From an uncultured Sporosarcina sp. (GTDB taxonomy: Bacteria > Bacillota > Bacilli > Bacillales_A > Planococcaceae): 64,000 nucleotides of DNA. Shown piece after piece: positions 1 through 8,644 of the stretch. Both the position numbers and the translations under genes were made by a program. The notes under the pieces are model-generated. The model saw only the letters and a list, made by a program, of their open reading frames with translations, did no database searches and was not told where the DNA came from. The stretch is taken from NCBI GenBank assembly GCA_947644645.1, contig CANSAF010000004.1, positions 1 through 64,000 on the forward strand, read 5' to 3'. Position 1 is the first letter of the stretch. Each line of letters begins with the position of its first letter.

Positions 1-32
1 AAACGAAAAATATTGTTCGGAATATTTTGTGT

Positions 33-434
33 TTATTTATGCGACGCTAGTGAAATTGCATATATAATAATAAAAAACAGGAACTGTGCTGACTGTGGTA
101 ACTGGTGTGTAACCGCATACATAGTAATTATAGAAGCTGCCATAATTATATTTCCAATAAACATCATCGGTCTAAATTTCCCAAACTTGGACTCTAACTT
201 ATCAATAATAAAGCCAATGATCGGGTCTGTAATTCCATCAAAAATACGCATGAACGTTAAAATTGTACTAATAACAACAACTGATAAACCTGCGACTCCT
301 GTTGCATAATAAGATACAAATGTAAGCGCAAACATATATAAGTTTGTTGCAGTGTTGTTTAATGTAAAAAGCCCAATCTGCCATAATTTCGCCGAGTTAT
401 ACTGGTTTTTTGTTTCAATTGCATGACTTGTCAT
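33..434 (-). pseudogene. GPH-family sugar:cation symporter, N-terminal fragment
   Basis: The fragment is 134 residues from the ATG at 434, which has a GGGGGG ribosome binding site close upstream. It shows the start of a glycoside-pentoside-hexuronide (MelB/XynB type) transporter: two to three hydrophobic helices, the loop motif FDGITDPIIG and the conserved KFGKFRP motif before the next helix. Family members are about 450 residues long. Here the frame meets TAA at 33-35, just after residues YAISLASHK. Neither other frame continues with recognisable transporter sequence in the few bases left. This is therefore probably a truncated gene, broken by a rearrangement or frameshift near position 55. 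It is downstream of, and co-oriented with, the oxidoreductase genes that follow it in coordinate order, so it was probably the uptake gene of that cluster. The family call is firm; the broken state is likely but sits at the window edge. Confidence 0.65.
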
Positions 435-532
435 TGAATATCCCCCCAAATTCCAAGGTGTTTCCCTTTGAATTAAAATAATTTTCCGTCTTCTTCTCAC
501 AAAACGTCAACAAATCTTTCAACTTTGCGAAG

Positions 533-569
533 GGAGAAAAGTGTTCAAATCATGAACGAACTTTTCTCC
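533..569. terminator. Hairpin between transporter fragment and isomerase
   Basis: GGAGAAAAGT and ACTTTTCTCC pair across a short loop, extended by GTTC/GAAC. It lies just past the stop of the isomerase gene on the minus strand. No strong T-run follows on that strand, so it may be a weak terminator or an RNA-processing hairpin. Confidence 0.35.
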
Positions 570-606
570 ATCACAAAGATTTTTTATTGCATTCTTCTAT
601 TATCGA

Positions 607-1467
607 TTAGAACCAATCAGCATACCCTAAAGCTCTTAAGTTCTTTGCAGATGTTTCTAAACAATCAAATGGATCTTTTCCATATGTGTCATCTTGCTCG
701 ATTAAGAAGTATTTTGCGCCACTGTCAAGTCCTGCTTCAATAATTGGTTTCATATCTAAGTTTCCTTCACCAATTTCAGCAAACTCAATAATATTCGTGA
801 ACTTATTCATAAACTCAGGAATATTCTTTAAGTCTTCCGCTGTAACATTTAATTGACCCACACGATAGTCTTTTAAGTGTAATAAAGCAACGCGGTCTTT
901 GTATTCACAGATAAAGTCTGCTGGAATAACGCCCGCACGGTGAATCCAGTGAACATCTAATTCAAAGCCAAGTTTTGTTGTATTGTTTTTAATCATATCG
1001 AGTAAATATTCGCCATCATACTTTTGGAATTCAATATGATGCGTATGATAGTAAAGCTCAATTCCATGTTCTGCTAGTCGATGTGCCATTTCTTCAGCAT
1101 CTGCAATAAATTCCATAATTAAGTCTTTATCGCCCATTTTGCTTAATGGAAGCATACCGATTCTTAAATAATTACAGTTTAAAGTTTTGCAGTCGTTGAC
1201 AATTTTATCGAAATCAGATTTCAATGTTTCGCCAGGTAGTCCCGGTAACATTGGTTCTAATCCAGCAGACATTGCTGCGATTTCAATGTTAAAATCTTCA
1301 CTTGCTCTTTTTAGTTCAGCAACATTTTCAGCAGTCATCGGAATTTGTGAAACTTCTACTGCACTAAAGCCAAGCTCATGCAATTTTTTCATCGTTTCGT
1401 AAACGCCAATTTCTTCGACTTTGCCTTTCAGCATCATCATTTGAACGCCAATTTTACCTTTTGTCAT
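607..1467 (-). CDS. Sugar phosphate isomerase/epimerase, TIM-barrel (AP endonuclease 2 fold)
   Basis: A 286-residue cytoplasmic protein of the xylose-isomerase-like TIM-barrel family that includes IolE and many sugar epimerases and dehydratases. The typical N-terminal pattern is visible: KIGVQMMMLKG, then an alpha/beta unit ending GFSAVEVSQ. Metal-ligand type motifs follow: YYHTHHIEF, LGFELDVHWIHRAG, LLHLKDY and IGEGNLD. The start ATG overlaps the stop of the upstream oxidoreductase gene by one base (TAATG), so the two are translationally coupled. In family terms it probably isomerises or dehydrates the keto-sugar made by the neighbouring Gfo/Idh enzymes. The substrate cannot be read from the sequence. 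Confidence 0.8.
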   Translation of the reverse strand: MTKGKIGVQMMMLKGKVEEIGVYETMKKLHELGFSAVEVSQIPMTAENVAELKRASEDFNIEIAAMSAGLEPMLPGLPGETLKSDFDKIVNDCKTLNCNYLRIGMLPLSKMGDKDLIMEFIADAEEMAHRLAEHGIELYYHTHHIEFQKYDGEYLLDMIKNNTTKLGFELDVHWIHRAGVIPADFICEYKDRVALLHLKDYRVGQLNVTAEDLKNIPEFMNKFTNIIEFAEIGEGNLDMKPIIEAGLDSGAKYFLIEQDDTYGKDPFDCLETSAKNLRALGYADWF

Positions 1468-2621
1468 TAGTTATTCTCCTTTTCTTCAGCAATTTTCTTG
1501 TTTAACTCTTCAAAGTAAACATCCTCATCTACCGGTAGATCTACTTCTTTACCTAACCAGCTAGATAATAGAATTGCGTTTGCTAATGCTACGCCGTAAA
1601 TTCCATCGCTACCAGGAGCCACTAGTGGTGTTCCGTCGATGATGTTTAAAGCAAAGTTTTCTAGAACATTTGTATGTTGCTCGCCCCAAACGCTACCAAA
1701 CTCTAATACTTCTTCACTATAAACTTCATCTTGACCTTGTCCCATAAAGATTTTCATCACATCTTGCATATCCATTTTGTCGCTCATTTCAGCTTCAGGT
1801 GTATGCAGACGTTTGATTGTTACTTTTTTACTGTCATCAACAATAATTTTTCCTTTATCTCCTAAAATTTCAAGACGATCCGTTCCCATAATGTCATGCG
1901 TACAAGTAACAAATACACCTGTCGCTCCGTCGCCATAATCTAACACTGCTGTTACATCATCTTCAACTGTAATTTTTCTTTGATAGCCGTATTTTACATT
2001 CGACATTACTTTTTTCGGCATCCCTGTAATCCATTGCAGAAGGTCTAATTGGTGTGGTGCTTGGTTAACTAGAACGCCTCCACCTTCACCTTCCCATGTT
2101 GCACGCCAAGAACCTTGGTCGTAGTATCCTTGTGGTCTCCACCATGTTGTAATGACCCAGTTTGTGTGACGAAGTTTTCCAATTTCACCATTATCAATAA
2201 TTTCTTTAATCTTTTGGTAAAGTGGATTCGTACGTTGGTTAAAGAAAATCGCAAAAGTTAGTTCAGGTTTTGTTGCCGCAAATTCATTTAACTCTCGAAC
2301 TTGTTTCGTATAAACACCTGCTGGCTTTTCTACTAAAGCATGAATATCTCTTTCTAATGCTTGAATTCCCATTTCAGGGTGTAAGTAGTGCGGCACACAT
2401 GTAACGACTGCATCTACATCACCACTTTCTAGCATTTCGATATAATCTGCATAAACAGGTACGTTTGGATATTTTTCTTTAACTGCTTCTCTTTTCGCTG
2501 GATCGATATCACAAATCGCACCAATTTCCATATGTTCTACTTTTCCATCAGCAATAAATCCTGCATACGTTGAACCTTGTGCTCCAAAACCTGTAATCCC
2601 TAATCTAACTTTTTTCATCAT
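1467..2621 (-). CDS. Gfo/Idh/MocA family oxidoreductase
   Basis: A 384-residue NAD(P)-dependent sugar dehydrogenase. The N-terminal Rossmann fold has the glycine motif GITGFGAQGS, and the family EKP motif is seen in VEKPAGVYTK. The C-terminal half carries the GGGVLVNQAPHQLDLLQW segment that holds the catalytic aspartate and histidine. A GAGGAG ribosome binding site lies 6 bases before the first of two consecutive ATG codons, so the start could be 2621 or 2618. It is followed immediately by the isomerase gene (one-base overlap) and preceded by two more oxidoreductases of the same superfamily. It probably oxidises a sugar, inositol or glycoside. The exact substrate is unknown. Confidence 0.85.
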   Translation of the reverse strand: MMKKVRLGITGFGAQGSTYAGFIADGKVEHMEIGAICDIDPAKREAVKEKYPNVPVYADYIEMLESGDVDAVVTCVPHYLHPEMGIQALERDIHALVEKPAGVYTKQVRELNEFAATKPELTFAIFFNQRTNPLYQKIKEIIDNGEIGKLRHTNWVITTWWRPQGYYDQGSWRATWEGEGGGVLVNQAPHQLDLLQWITGMPKKVMSNVKYGYQRKITVEDDVTAVLDYGDGATGVFVTCTHDIMGTDRLEILGDKGKIIVDDSKKVTIKRLHTPEAEMSDKMDMQDVMKIFMGQGQDEVYSEEVLEFGSVWGEQHTNVLENFALNIIDGTPLVAPGSDGIYGVALANAILLSSWLGKEVDLPVDEDVYFEELNKKIAEEKENN

Positions 2622-2739
2622 GAATAACTCCTCACATTTTATAATTTGGTTGCGCTTTCAAATGTATCATTTAAATTCGACGACTGTTCAGGTTTCAAAT
2701 GAATCTCATTTAACCCCTGAACCATTCGTCTGAATTTAT

Positions 2740-3813
2740 TTATTTTGTTACCTTAATCGCTTTTTCTTGTGCAATTAAGCATAGCTCTGCCGCTTTAAAG
2801 ACATGCTTTTGCGTCATTGCTTTTTCTGTACGATGAATACAGTCTAAAATTAATTCGCCAAAGAATGGGAAACCAACTTCACCAGAAACATGATAATGTT
2901 TTTCTCCTTCTTTATTGACTAAAAATAGATGATCGCCTGTTTCTTCTCTTGCTACGTCAACGTATTTACGGATTTCAATTGTTCCTTCTGTTCCCGTAAT
3001 AAACGTACGGCCATCGCCCCAAGTACTCAGTCCATCTGGCGTGAACCAATCAACTTTAAAGTATTGCGTTGCACCGTTATCACCCACAAGCGTTGCATCA
3101 CCATAATCTTCTAACTCTGGATATTTCGGGTTATCGTAATTCCCTACTTTACTATGCACAACTTCTGCATCCGCGCAATCCGCGTAATATAAAAATTGTT
3201 CAATTTGGTGACTGCCAATATCACATAAAATTCCACCATATTGTTCTTTATTAAAGAACCAATCTGGACGACTGTCTGCATTTAGGCGATGTGGACCAAA
3301 GCCTGTTACTTGTAAAACACGACCAATCACACCATCTTTAATCAGTTCGCCTGCAAATACAGCACCTTCAACATGTAAACGTTCACTGAAGTAAACCATA
3401 TATTTTTGTCCTGTTTTTTCAACAACACGCTTCGTTTCTTCTAACTGAGCCATCGTTGTAAAAGGTGTTTTGTCAGTAAAATAATCTTTTCCAGCTTCCA
3501 TCACACGATTGCCTAATGCACTTCTTTCTGATGGAATTGCCGCCGCTGCAACAAGTTTAATAGATGGATCATTTAAAACTTGCTCCAATGATTCAGCTTG
3601 TTTTACTTCCGGAAACTTTTCAATAAAGTCCGCTACTTTCTTTTCATCTGGGTCATAAACCCATTTCAAAGTTGCACCTGCTTCGACTAGCCCATTACAC
3701 ATCCCGTAAATATGCCCGTGATCTAGTGCAACTGCCGCCACTTCGAACTCTCCCGCTTTTACAACCGGATTTGGCTTCCCTTTCGGTGCATATGTCATAC
3801 CGTCTTTACTCAT
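2740..3813 (-). CDS. Gfo/Idh/MocA family oxidoreductase (DHGHIYG subfamily)
   Basis: A 357-residue protein. Instead of a classical GxGxxG it has VAAVALDHGHIYGMCNG, a variant of the N-terminal nucleotide-binding loop seen in a Gfo/Idh subgroup. DKTPFTTMAQL stands where EKP usually is, and the C-terminal substrate domain has GGILCDIGSHQIEQFLYY. The ATG at 3813 is preferred because GGAG lies 8 bases before it. An in-frame GTG at 3822 would sit inside the ribosome binding site. It is the second of three oxidoreductase genes read in the same direction with short gaps (27 bases from the previous one). The departure from EKP means the cofactor and direction of reaction should not be assumed. Confidence 0.78.
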   Translation of the reverse strand: MSKDGMTYAPKGKPNPVVKAGEFEVAAVALDHGHIYGMCNGLVEAGATLKWVYDPDEKKVADFIEKFPEVKQAESLEQVLNDPSIKLVAAAAIPSERSALGNRVMEAGKDYFTDKTPFTTMAQLEETKRVVEKTGQKYMVYFSERLHVEGAVFAGELIKDGVIGRVLQVTGFGPHRLNADSRPDWFFNKEQYGGILCDIGSHQIEQFLYYADCADAEVVHSKVGNYDNPKYPELEDYGDATLVGDNGATQYFKVDWFTPDGLSTWGDGRTFITGTEGTIEIRKYVDVAREETGDHLFLVNKEGEKHYHVSGEVGFPFFGELILDCIHRTEKAMTQKHVFKAAELCLIAQEKAIKVTK

Positions 3814-3840
3814 TTTTCCCACTCCTCTAACAATGATTAC

Positions 3841-4845
3841 TTAGTTTTCAAATGAAATTGTTTGATTATTAATCGAAGAATTACGAATCGCATCAATCAT
3901 TTTCAGTGAAGTAAACGCTTCCTTCGCTTGAATATAATTTGATGAGTTTTCTTTAATACAAGAATAGAAGTGGTGAATGAGCTTCTCATGACTCGCACCA
4001 TAATAAAACTTCTGCCCTTCCATTTTCTCATCTTCTGCAATTTCTTCTTTTCGTCCTTTTTCATTTGTCTGCATTAATAGACTATCTTTAATGGTAAATT
4101 TACCTTTCTCACAAATGACTTGTAATTCAACACTAGAGTTTGCTGAATTTGTAATCGTTGAGAAAAATAATCCAGTTGCACCATTTTTAAATTGAATATT
4201 TGCACTCGCTGTATCTTCTACTTCAATCCCGTAATCCAATAGATTAGCGATTGATCCTTTAATTGTCTCAATTTCTCCAGCAACGACTTGCATAAGGTCT
4301 AATGTGTGAATGGCTTGGTTAATCATCACACCGCCACCTGCATATTCCATCTTGCCGCGCCAAGGTTTCACATCATAATAGGCTTTCGGACGGTACCAAG
4401 CAACCAAACCTTTGACACCAAGCACTTTTCCATAAATTCCGCTATCCAACATTTCCTGAAGCTTTTGGAATGTGTAGTTAAAACGGTTTTGAAGTGATAA
4501 ACAAATTTTCACTTCAGGATGTGCTTCTTCAAGTTGAACGAGTGCTTCTCCCTCTTCAATTGAGTGCGCCAAAGGCTTTTCTAAATAAACGTTAACGCCA
4601 TGCTCTACACAAGCTTTCGTTACTTCATAATGCAAATGATGCGGTAAACAAATATGTACACAATCTAATTTTTCTTGCGCGAGCATTTCATGATAATCAG
4701 TATAAAAAGGAACTCCGCTCACAGTCTCTCTAAGCGTTTCGTCAATATCACAAACAGCTACTAAGGAAGCATCTGCACTTTTATCAATGGCTGGTAAATG
4801 TACATGCGAAACATCCCCAAGTCCTATTAATGCTACTCTTAACAT
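3841..4845 (-). CDS. Gfo/Idh/MocA family oxidoreductase
   Basis: A 334-residue protein and the first gene of the minus-strand cluster that ends at the transporter fragment. It has a Rossmann start (VALIGLGDVSHVHL), the EKP motif (YLEKPLAHSIEEG) and the substrate-domain motif GGGVMINQAIHTLDLMQV with the expected catalytic-region histidine. GAGGAG lies 9 bases before the ATG. The long leader upstream contains a hairpin with a T-run and a cre-like box (separate entries), so it is probably subject to premature termination and carbon catabolite control. Three members of this family in a row suggest sequential oxidation and reduction of one sugar. The substrate is unknown. Confidence 0.85.
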   Translation of the reverse strand: MLRVALIGLGDVSHVHLPAIDKSADASLVAVCDIDETLRETVSGVPFYTDYHEMLAQEKLDCVHICLPHHLHYEVTKACVEHGVNVYLEKPLAHSIEEGEALVQLEEAHPEVKICLSLQNRFNYTFQKLQEMLDSGIYGKVLGVKGLVAWYRPKAYYDVKPWRGKMEYAGGGVMINQAIHTLDLMQVVAGEIETIKGSIANLLDYGIEVEDTASANIQFKNGATGLFFSTITNSANSSVELQVICEKGKFTIKDSLLMQTNEKGRKEEIAEDEKMEGQKFYYGASHEKLIHHFYSCIKENSSNYIQAKEAFTSLKMIDAIRNSSINNQTISFEN

Positions 4846-4898
4846 AAAAACCGACTCCTCTTTTCGTGTCCAAAATCATGATCATCTTTACGATTTCT

Positions 4899-4960
4899 AA
4901 AAAAATACCGTAGATTCTAGGGAATTCAATTATCTTCATTCCAACTTACAAACTACGGTA
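4899..4960 (-). promoter_or_regulatory. Leader hairpin with T-run (possible attenuator)
   Basis: On the minus strand TACCGTAG (4960-4953) pairs with CTACGGTA (4913-4906) and is followed directly by seven T residues. This has the form of an intrinsic terminator, but it lies inside the leader of the oxidoreductase cluster, about 55 bases before the first start codon. The loop is about 39 bases, which is long, so this could instead be a spaced operator. Confidence 0.4.
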
Positions 4961-4971
4961 AAACGCTTACA
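4958..4971 (-). promoter_or_regulatory. cre-like box (CcpA), imperfect
   Basis: TGTAAGCGTTTTAC on the minus strand matches 12 of 14 positions of the consensus TGWAANCGNTNWCA; the last two differ. It is in the leader of the oxidoreductase cluster and overlaps the left arm of the hairpin. The same core TGTAAGCGTTTTA occurs before uxaC. Confidence 0.4.
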
Positions 4972-5034
4972 TTTCCAATAAAAAAAACGTTAATTTATTG
5001 ACCAATCAAATTAATGACGAATCCCTATTTAGGC

Positions 5035-5067
5035 TGTCCAGAAAGCTTTCACTCAACTTCCTGGACA
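5035..5067 (-). terminator. Hairpin downstream of larE
   Basis: TGTCCAG and CTGGACA pair across a 19-base loop, with AAAG/CTTT-type pairing inside. It lies 110 bases past the larE stop on the minus strand. Only short T-runs flank it. Confidence 0.45.
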
Positions 5068-5176
5068 ATTTTGATTTGAACATTCGTTCACTGCGGATTC
5101 TTGCTTTTTCACTTCAGCACTAATACCGATGAGACGATTTTTGTTCAACAGCCTTCAATAGGTCATTTTCTATTCA

Positions 5177-6016
5177 TTAATGATTTGATGCTTGTTCTAA
5201 GATTGTCGCTGGTAGCTCTTCGTTCATGCTGCCTGTGCGGTAACCTTGTAAATCAATTGACACATACGTAAATCCAAGTGAAGTAAGTTTCATTTGAATT
5301 TGTTCGCGTTTTTCAATCATTTCACCAATTTGGCTAGGTGTTACTTCAATTCTCGCTACATTTTCGTGATGGCGGACACGCGTTTGTGGGAAACCTAGTT
5401 TCGCTAAAAACAATTCCGCTTCATTCACTTGCTCGATTTTCTTTTTAGTCAGCGACACGCCGTAAGGAATTCTTGAAGCTAAACTACATGATGCTGGTTT
5501 ATCCCATACTGGAACGTTTAATGCATTTGCAAGTTCACGTACTTCATGTTTATACAGCTCAACTTCCTGTAAAACACTGCGTACACCTGCTTCAGTTCTT
5601 GCTTTTAAACCTGGACGGAAATCATTTAAATCATCCATAATCATGCCATCTAATACACATGCATAACCAAGTTCTTGTGCAAGTTCATTTAAGCGACTAT
5701 ACAGCATTTTCTTACTGTGGTACCAGCTATCCGGCGTATTCGCAACAATATTCGGGTTTTCTAGTTCTTTAATTTCTGTTTTATATACACGAACACCCAT
5801 TGACTCAGCTAATTGAACAGCGCCTTCAAATTCTTCTTTACGGAATAATTCAGAGGCAACAACAACTGCCAAAACATTTTCTTCGCCTAACTCTTCTTGC
5901 GCACGTTTTAAAACTAATGCACTGTCAACCCCACCGGAAAACGCAACAACCACACGCTCCATCTCCGTTAAAACTTCTCCTAAACGAAGATTTTTTGCTT
6001 CTAAAGTTTTGTTCAT
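5177..6016 (-). CDS. larE: LarE-type ATP-dependent sacrificial sulfur transferase
   Basis: A 279-residue protein. LarE adenylates and then thiolates pyridinium-bis-carboxylate during synthesis of the nickel-pincer nucleotide cofactor used by LarA racemases and epimerases. The PP-loop ATPase motif AFSGGVDS is at residues 25-32. The family block DGMIMDDLNDFRPG is near residue 123, and KPASCSLASRIPYG follows. Cys177 there corresponds to the sulfur-donating Cys176 of Lactobacillus plantarum LarE (numbering from memory). Length is normal and AGGAG lies 7 bases before the ATG. A larC homologue lies 8 kb away on the same strand, but no larA or larB is in the window. The client racemase must be elsewhere, or the pathway is incomplete. 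Confidence 0.87.
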   Translation of the reverse strand: MNKTLEAKNLRLGEVLTEMERVVVAFSGGVDSALVLKRAQEELGEENVLAVVVASELFRKEEFEGAVQLAESMGVRVYKTEIKELENPNIVANTPDSWYHSKKMLYSRLNELAQELGYACVLDGMIMDDLNDFRPGLKARTEAGVRSVLQEVELYKHEVRELANALNVPVWDKPASCSLASRIPYGVSLTKKKIEQVNEAELFLAKLGFPQTRVRHHENVARIEVTPSQIGEMIEKREQIQMKLTSLGFTYVSIDLQGYRTGSMNEELPATILEQASNH

Positions 6017-6110
6017 TTTACCTCTCCTCGCTTTATTTTATATTTAAATCCACAATATACAACTTTCGACTGTAGATTACTTTATTCACCAAAATCTTTC
6101 ATCATTCACA

Positions 6111-6124
6111 AGAAACCGCTTCCA
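6111..6124 (-). promoter_or_regulatory. cre-like box upstream of larE, weak
   Basis: TGGAAGCGGTTTCT on the minus strand matches about 12 of 14 cre positions, 95 bases before the larE start. The rest of 6017-6279 is AT-rich spacer in which I see no gene or clear hairpin. Confidence 0.3.
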
Positions 6125-6279
6125 AGCAACAGTTTGTTTAGCGGGTAAATTAAATACGATACATAAAGAATATCACGTCTATCTTTATACGTCAAATTTT
6201 CTAACAGCCAATTTATATTCCAATAAATGCCTATCCCTCTAGCTTTTTCACTTATTAAAAACGTTTTAAAATTGACGCT

Positions 6280-6921
6280 TCACACTGTTTTTTCTTGTTT
6301 TAAAGTTGTTTGGCTCGCTTCAATTTTTTGATAAGTTGTTTTGGCTGATAAAAGAATCGCCATTGCTAATAAACTTCCACTAAAAAAGAATCCTATCCCA
6401 TTGATCCATAGGTTCACATAGTAAACTGCTACAAATCCAAATATAATCATTAAGCTAGACAGTGGATAGCCAGTAGTGATGAGTATCGCATTTTTAATAT
6501 GCGTCTTCATTGGTTGCTCAAATTCAACATAAGATGCCAATAAATGACAAACCGTTAACAACAGTACACAACTCACGACGATTGTTCCATAATAAAGTGC
6601 CGTCGCTAATTCACCTTGTAACGTTTGTAAAAAATTAAAATTTGTATAGAGTATAATCCCCATTATAAAAATGATTAACCCAAATCGATTACTTTTCAAA
6701 AATTCCGCTTTGTAATATGACCAAAACGTTTTAAATATTGGAGGTTGATTGCCTTTTACAAACTGCCTTAACGTAGCAAGCATTGCAACTGTTGCTGGAA
6801 AAAATCCGAATATAAATAACCCAATCATACTAAAGAAAATCCATAATACATTCACATACGCAAGTCTAACAAACCAATTACAAACTGCATAAACACCACC
6901 AGAGAATCCGCCCAATTGCAT
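6280..6921 (-). CDS. YesL-like DUF624 membrane protein
   Basis: A 213-residue integral membrane protein with about five to six hydrophobic segments. The N-terminal pattern FVRLAYVNVLWIFFSMIGL followed by FGFFPATVAML is characteristic of the DUF624/YesL family. Such proteins are encoded beside YesM/YesN sensors and CUT1 sugar importers, as in the Bacillus subtilis yes (rhamnogalacturonan) region, and their role is unknown. A strong AAGGAGGG site lies before the ATG. It is the last gene of the cluster that runs from the permease at 13796. The broken response-regulator gene is just upstream. Confidence 0.8.
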   Translation of the reverse strand: MQLGGFSGGVYAVCNWFVRLAYVNVLWIFFSMIGLFIFGFFPATVAMLATLRQFVKGNQPPIFKTFWSYYKAEFLKSNRFGLIIFIMGIILYTNFNFLQTLQGELATALYYGTIVVSCVLLLTVCHLLASYVEFEQPMKTHIKNAILITTGYPLSSLMIIFGFVAVYYVNLWINGIGFFFSGSLLAMAILLSAKTTYQKIEASQTTLKQEKTV

Positions 6922-7054
6922 GCTAATCCCTCCTTTTTTTATACTTGCTTCTGGAATTATGATTACTTACAACATAACATATTTTCATAATTTCTCCGTC
7001 TTTTTATTAAACAAGTAAAAATAATTAGTTAAATGTAAAAATAATCTAAAAAAA

Positions 7055-8638
7055 TTATAAAGATGCTTTGTCTTTATAGGCTTTCGGCGTTACCCCAAAT
7101 TGCTTATGAAATGTTTTCACAAAATAACTTTTACTCGTAAACCCTAATTCTTCTGAAATATCATCAATCGATCGGTTCGTATAATCTAATAACTCTTTTG
7201 CCTCTTCCATTTTTACTTTCGTCACAAATTCTATAAAACTTTCACCTGTTTCTTGTTTGAAAATACGACTAAAATAACTCGCATTTAAATGCAAATATGC
7301 TGCCATATCACCGAGCGAAATTTTTTCATGTACTTTGGAACGTACATAAGTTTTCGCTTGCTGAATATATTTATTGTCGGCTACATTTTCCCGTGTTTCA
7401 ATTTGCTGAATTAATTCACCAAACACCTTGTTCAATATACTTTCCAATTGTTCTAGTGTTTTAATGTTTCGGATCACTTGATCAATCATTCCCAATGACT
7501 CATTATTTTCCGATAACATATGCGTACCTACATATAATCGAATATCTAAAACTAATTTAATTGCCCATCCCCTTACATCAGGAGGTGAATCATAATTCTT
7601 TTTGAAATCGGATAAACAAGTTTGCAAATACTTTCGGACTTGATCCTCTTCTTTGTTAATGACCATCAATCTTAACTCATGTAAAGTACTCGGATAATCT
7701 TGAAAAACAGCATTCTCTTGATACATAATGCTTTCCCAATTTTTCATCGTCCCATGTGGTTGATAAAATCGGATTTCTTCATCATTCAAGAGCAGTTTTA
7801 TCGACTCAACTAAATGTTCATCTTGAGTAGACTTAGACTTTTTAATAATCGTGATACTAATTTTCAAATATTGTTGAATCGCATTTTGCATCTCCCGCAA
7901 AGCTTCTTCAAATTGACGACAACTCGGAAAAAGAATTAAAAACTTATCTTGCAAAAAGAATATTTGAACATCTGAATGATATTGCCGCAATATTTCTTCG
8001 ATCAAATTATGAATACTAAACTGCAAAAGAATTTCTTTTTGATAGCGCCCGACAACATCCCGATAACCATCAATAAAGCAAACTGCCAGCTGGTATTTTT
8101 GGCGTGAAAAATCAATATGAAGTAATTCTTCCTACTGTGTCCACCATGTTTCATCCGGTATAGACGCTTCTTCCATTAACTTTTCTATAAAAACCGTTTT
8201 TAATGCCATCATATTTTGTTTCAAAAATACATCTTTCTGGACTTGCTTTTGTTGCATTTGTAAATCTTGATCCATCTTTGTTTTTAACTTTTGCAGAAGT
8301 ATAGAAATTTCATTTTCATCCATTGATTCTTTTAAAAGATAATCGAATACACCTAACTTCAACGCTTGCTGGACATAATGAAAATCATCATGGCAAGACA
8401 ATATAATCTTATAAGAAGGCTCCTTTTCTAGCTGTGTGACTAATTCGATTCCGTTTAGTTTTGGCATTCCAATATCTGTAATCAGTACATCATAATCATG
8501 CTCTTTTAAATAATCATATGCCGCTAAACCATCTTTGAAAGTCTTCACAACTTGAAATCCATATTCTTCCCATAAAATCATCTTTTCCAAAAACTGCGTA
8601 ACAAACACATCATCATCAACAAGCACGACTTTATACAT
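7055..8638 (-). pseudogene. YesN-type response regulator interrupted by one in-frame amber codon
   Basis: Read from the ATG at 8638, this is a 527-codon AraC-type response regulator whose frame is broken only by TAG at 8134-8132 (codon 169). The same frame continues without shift on the other side: WWTQ, stop, EELLHIDFSRQKYQLAVCF, and on to the end. The receiver domain is at residues 1-120 (acidic VDDD, phospho-acceptor Asp55 in ITDIGMP). A middle region follows, then two AraC helix-turn-helix motifs in the last 100 residues (YFSRIFKQETGESF and KSYFVKTFHKQFG). The pieces would otherwise be a DNA-binding-less receiver and a receiver-less AraC protein that could restart at TTG 8026. The 6-base gap to the kinase gene supports one original gene. 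It could be a true nonsense mutation, a sequencing error or a readthrough site. Confidence 0.85.
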
Positions 8639-8644
8639 TTTTCT

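Noticed and set aside
1..32. PurR box-like CCGAAC at the left edge
   Set aside because: Only one half-site is visible and the partner would lie outside the window.
7055..8026. An independent AraC regulator starting at TTG 8026
   Set aside because: Coding sequence continues in frame upstream to the amber codon and joins the receiver domain. There is no ribosome binding site before 8026, so it is part of the split gene.
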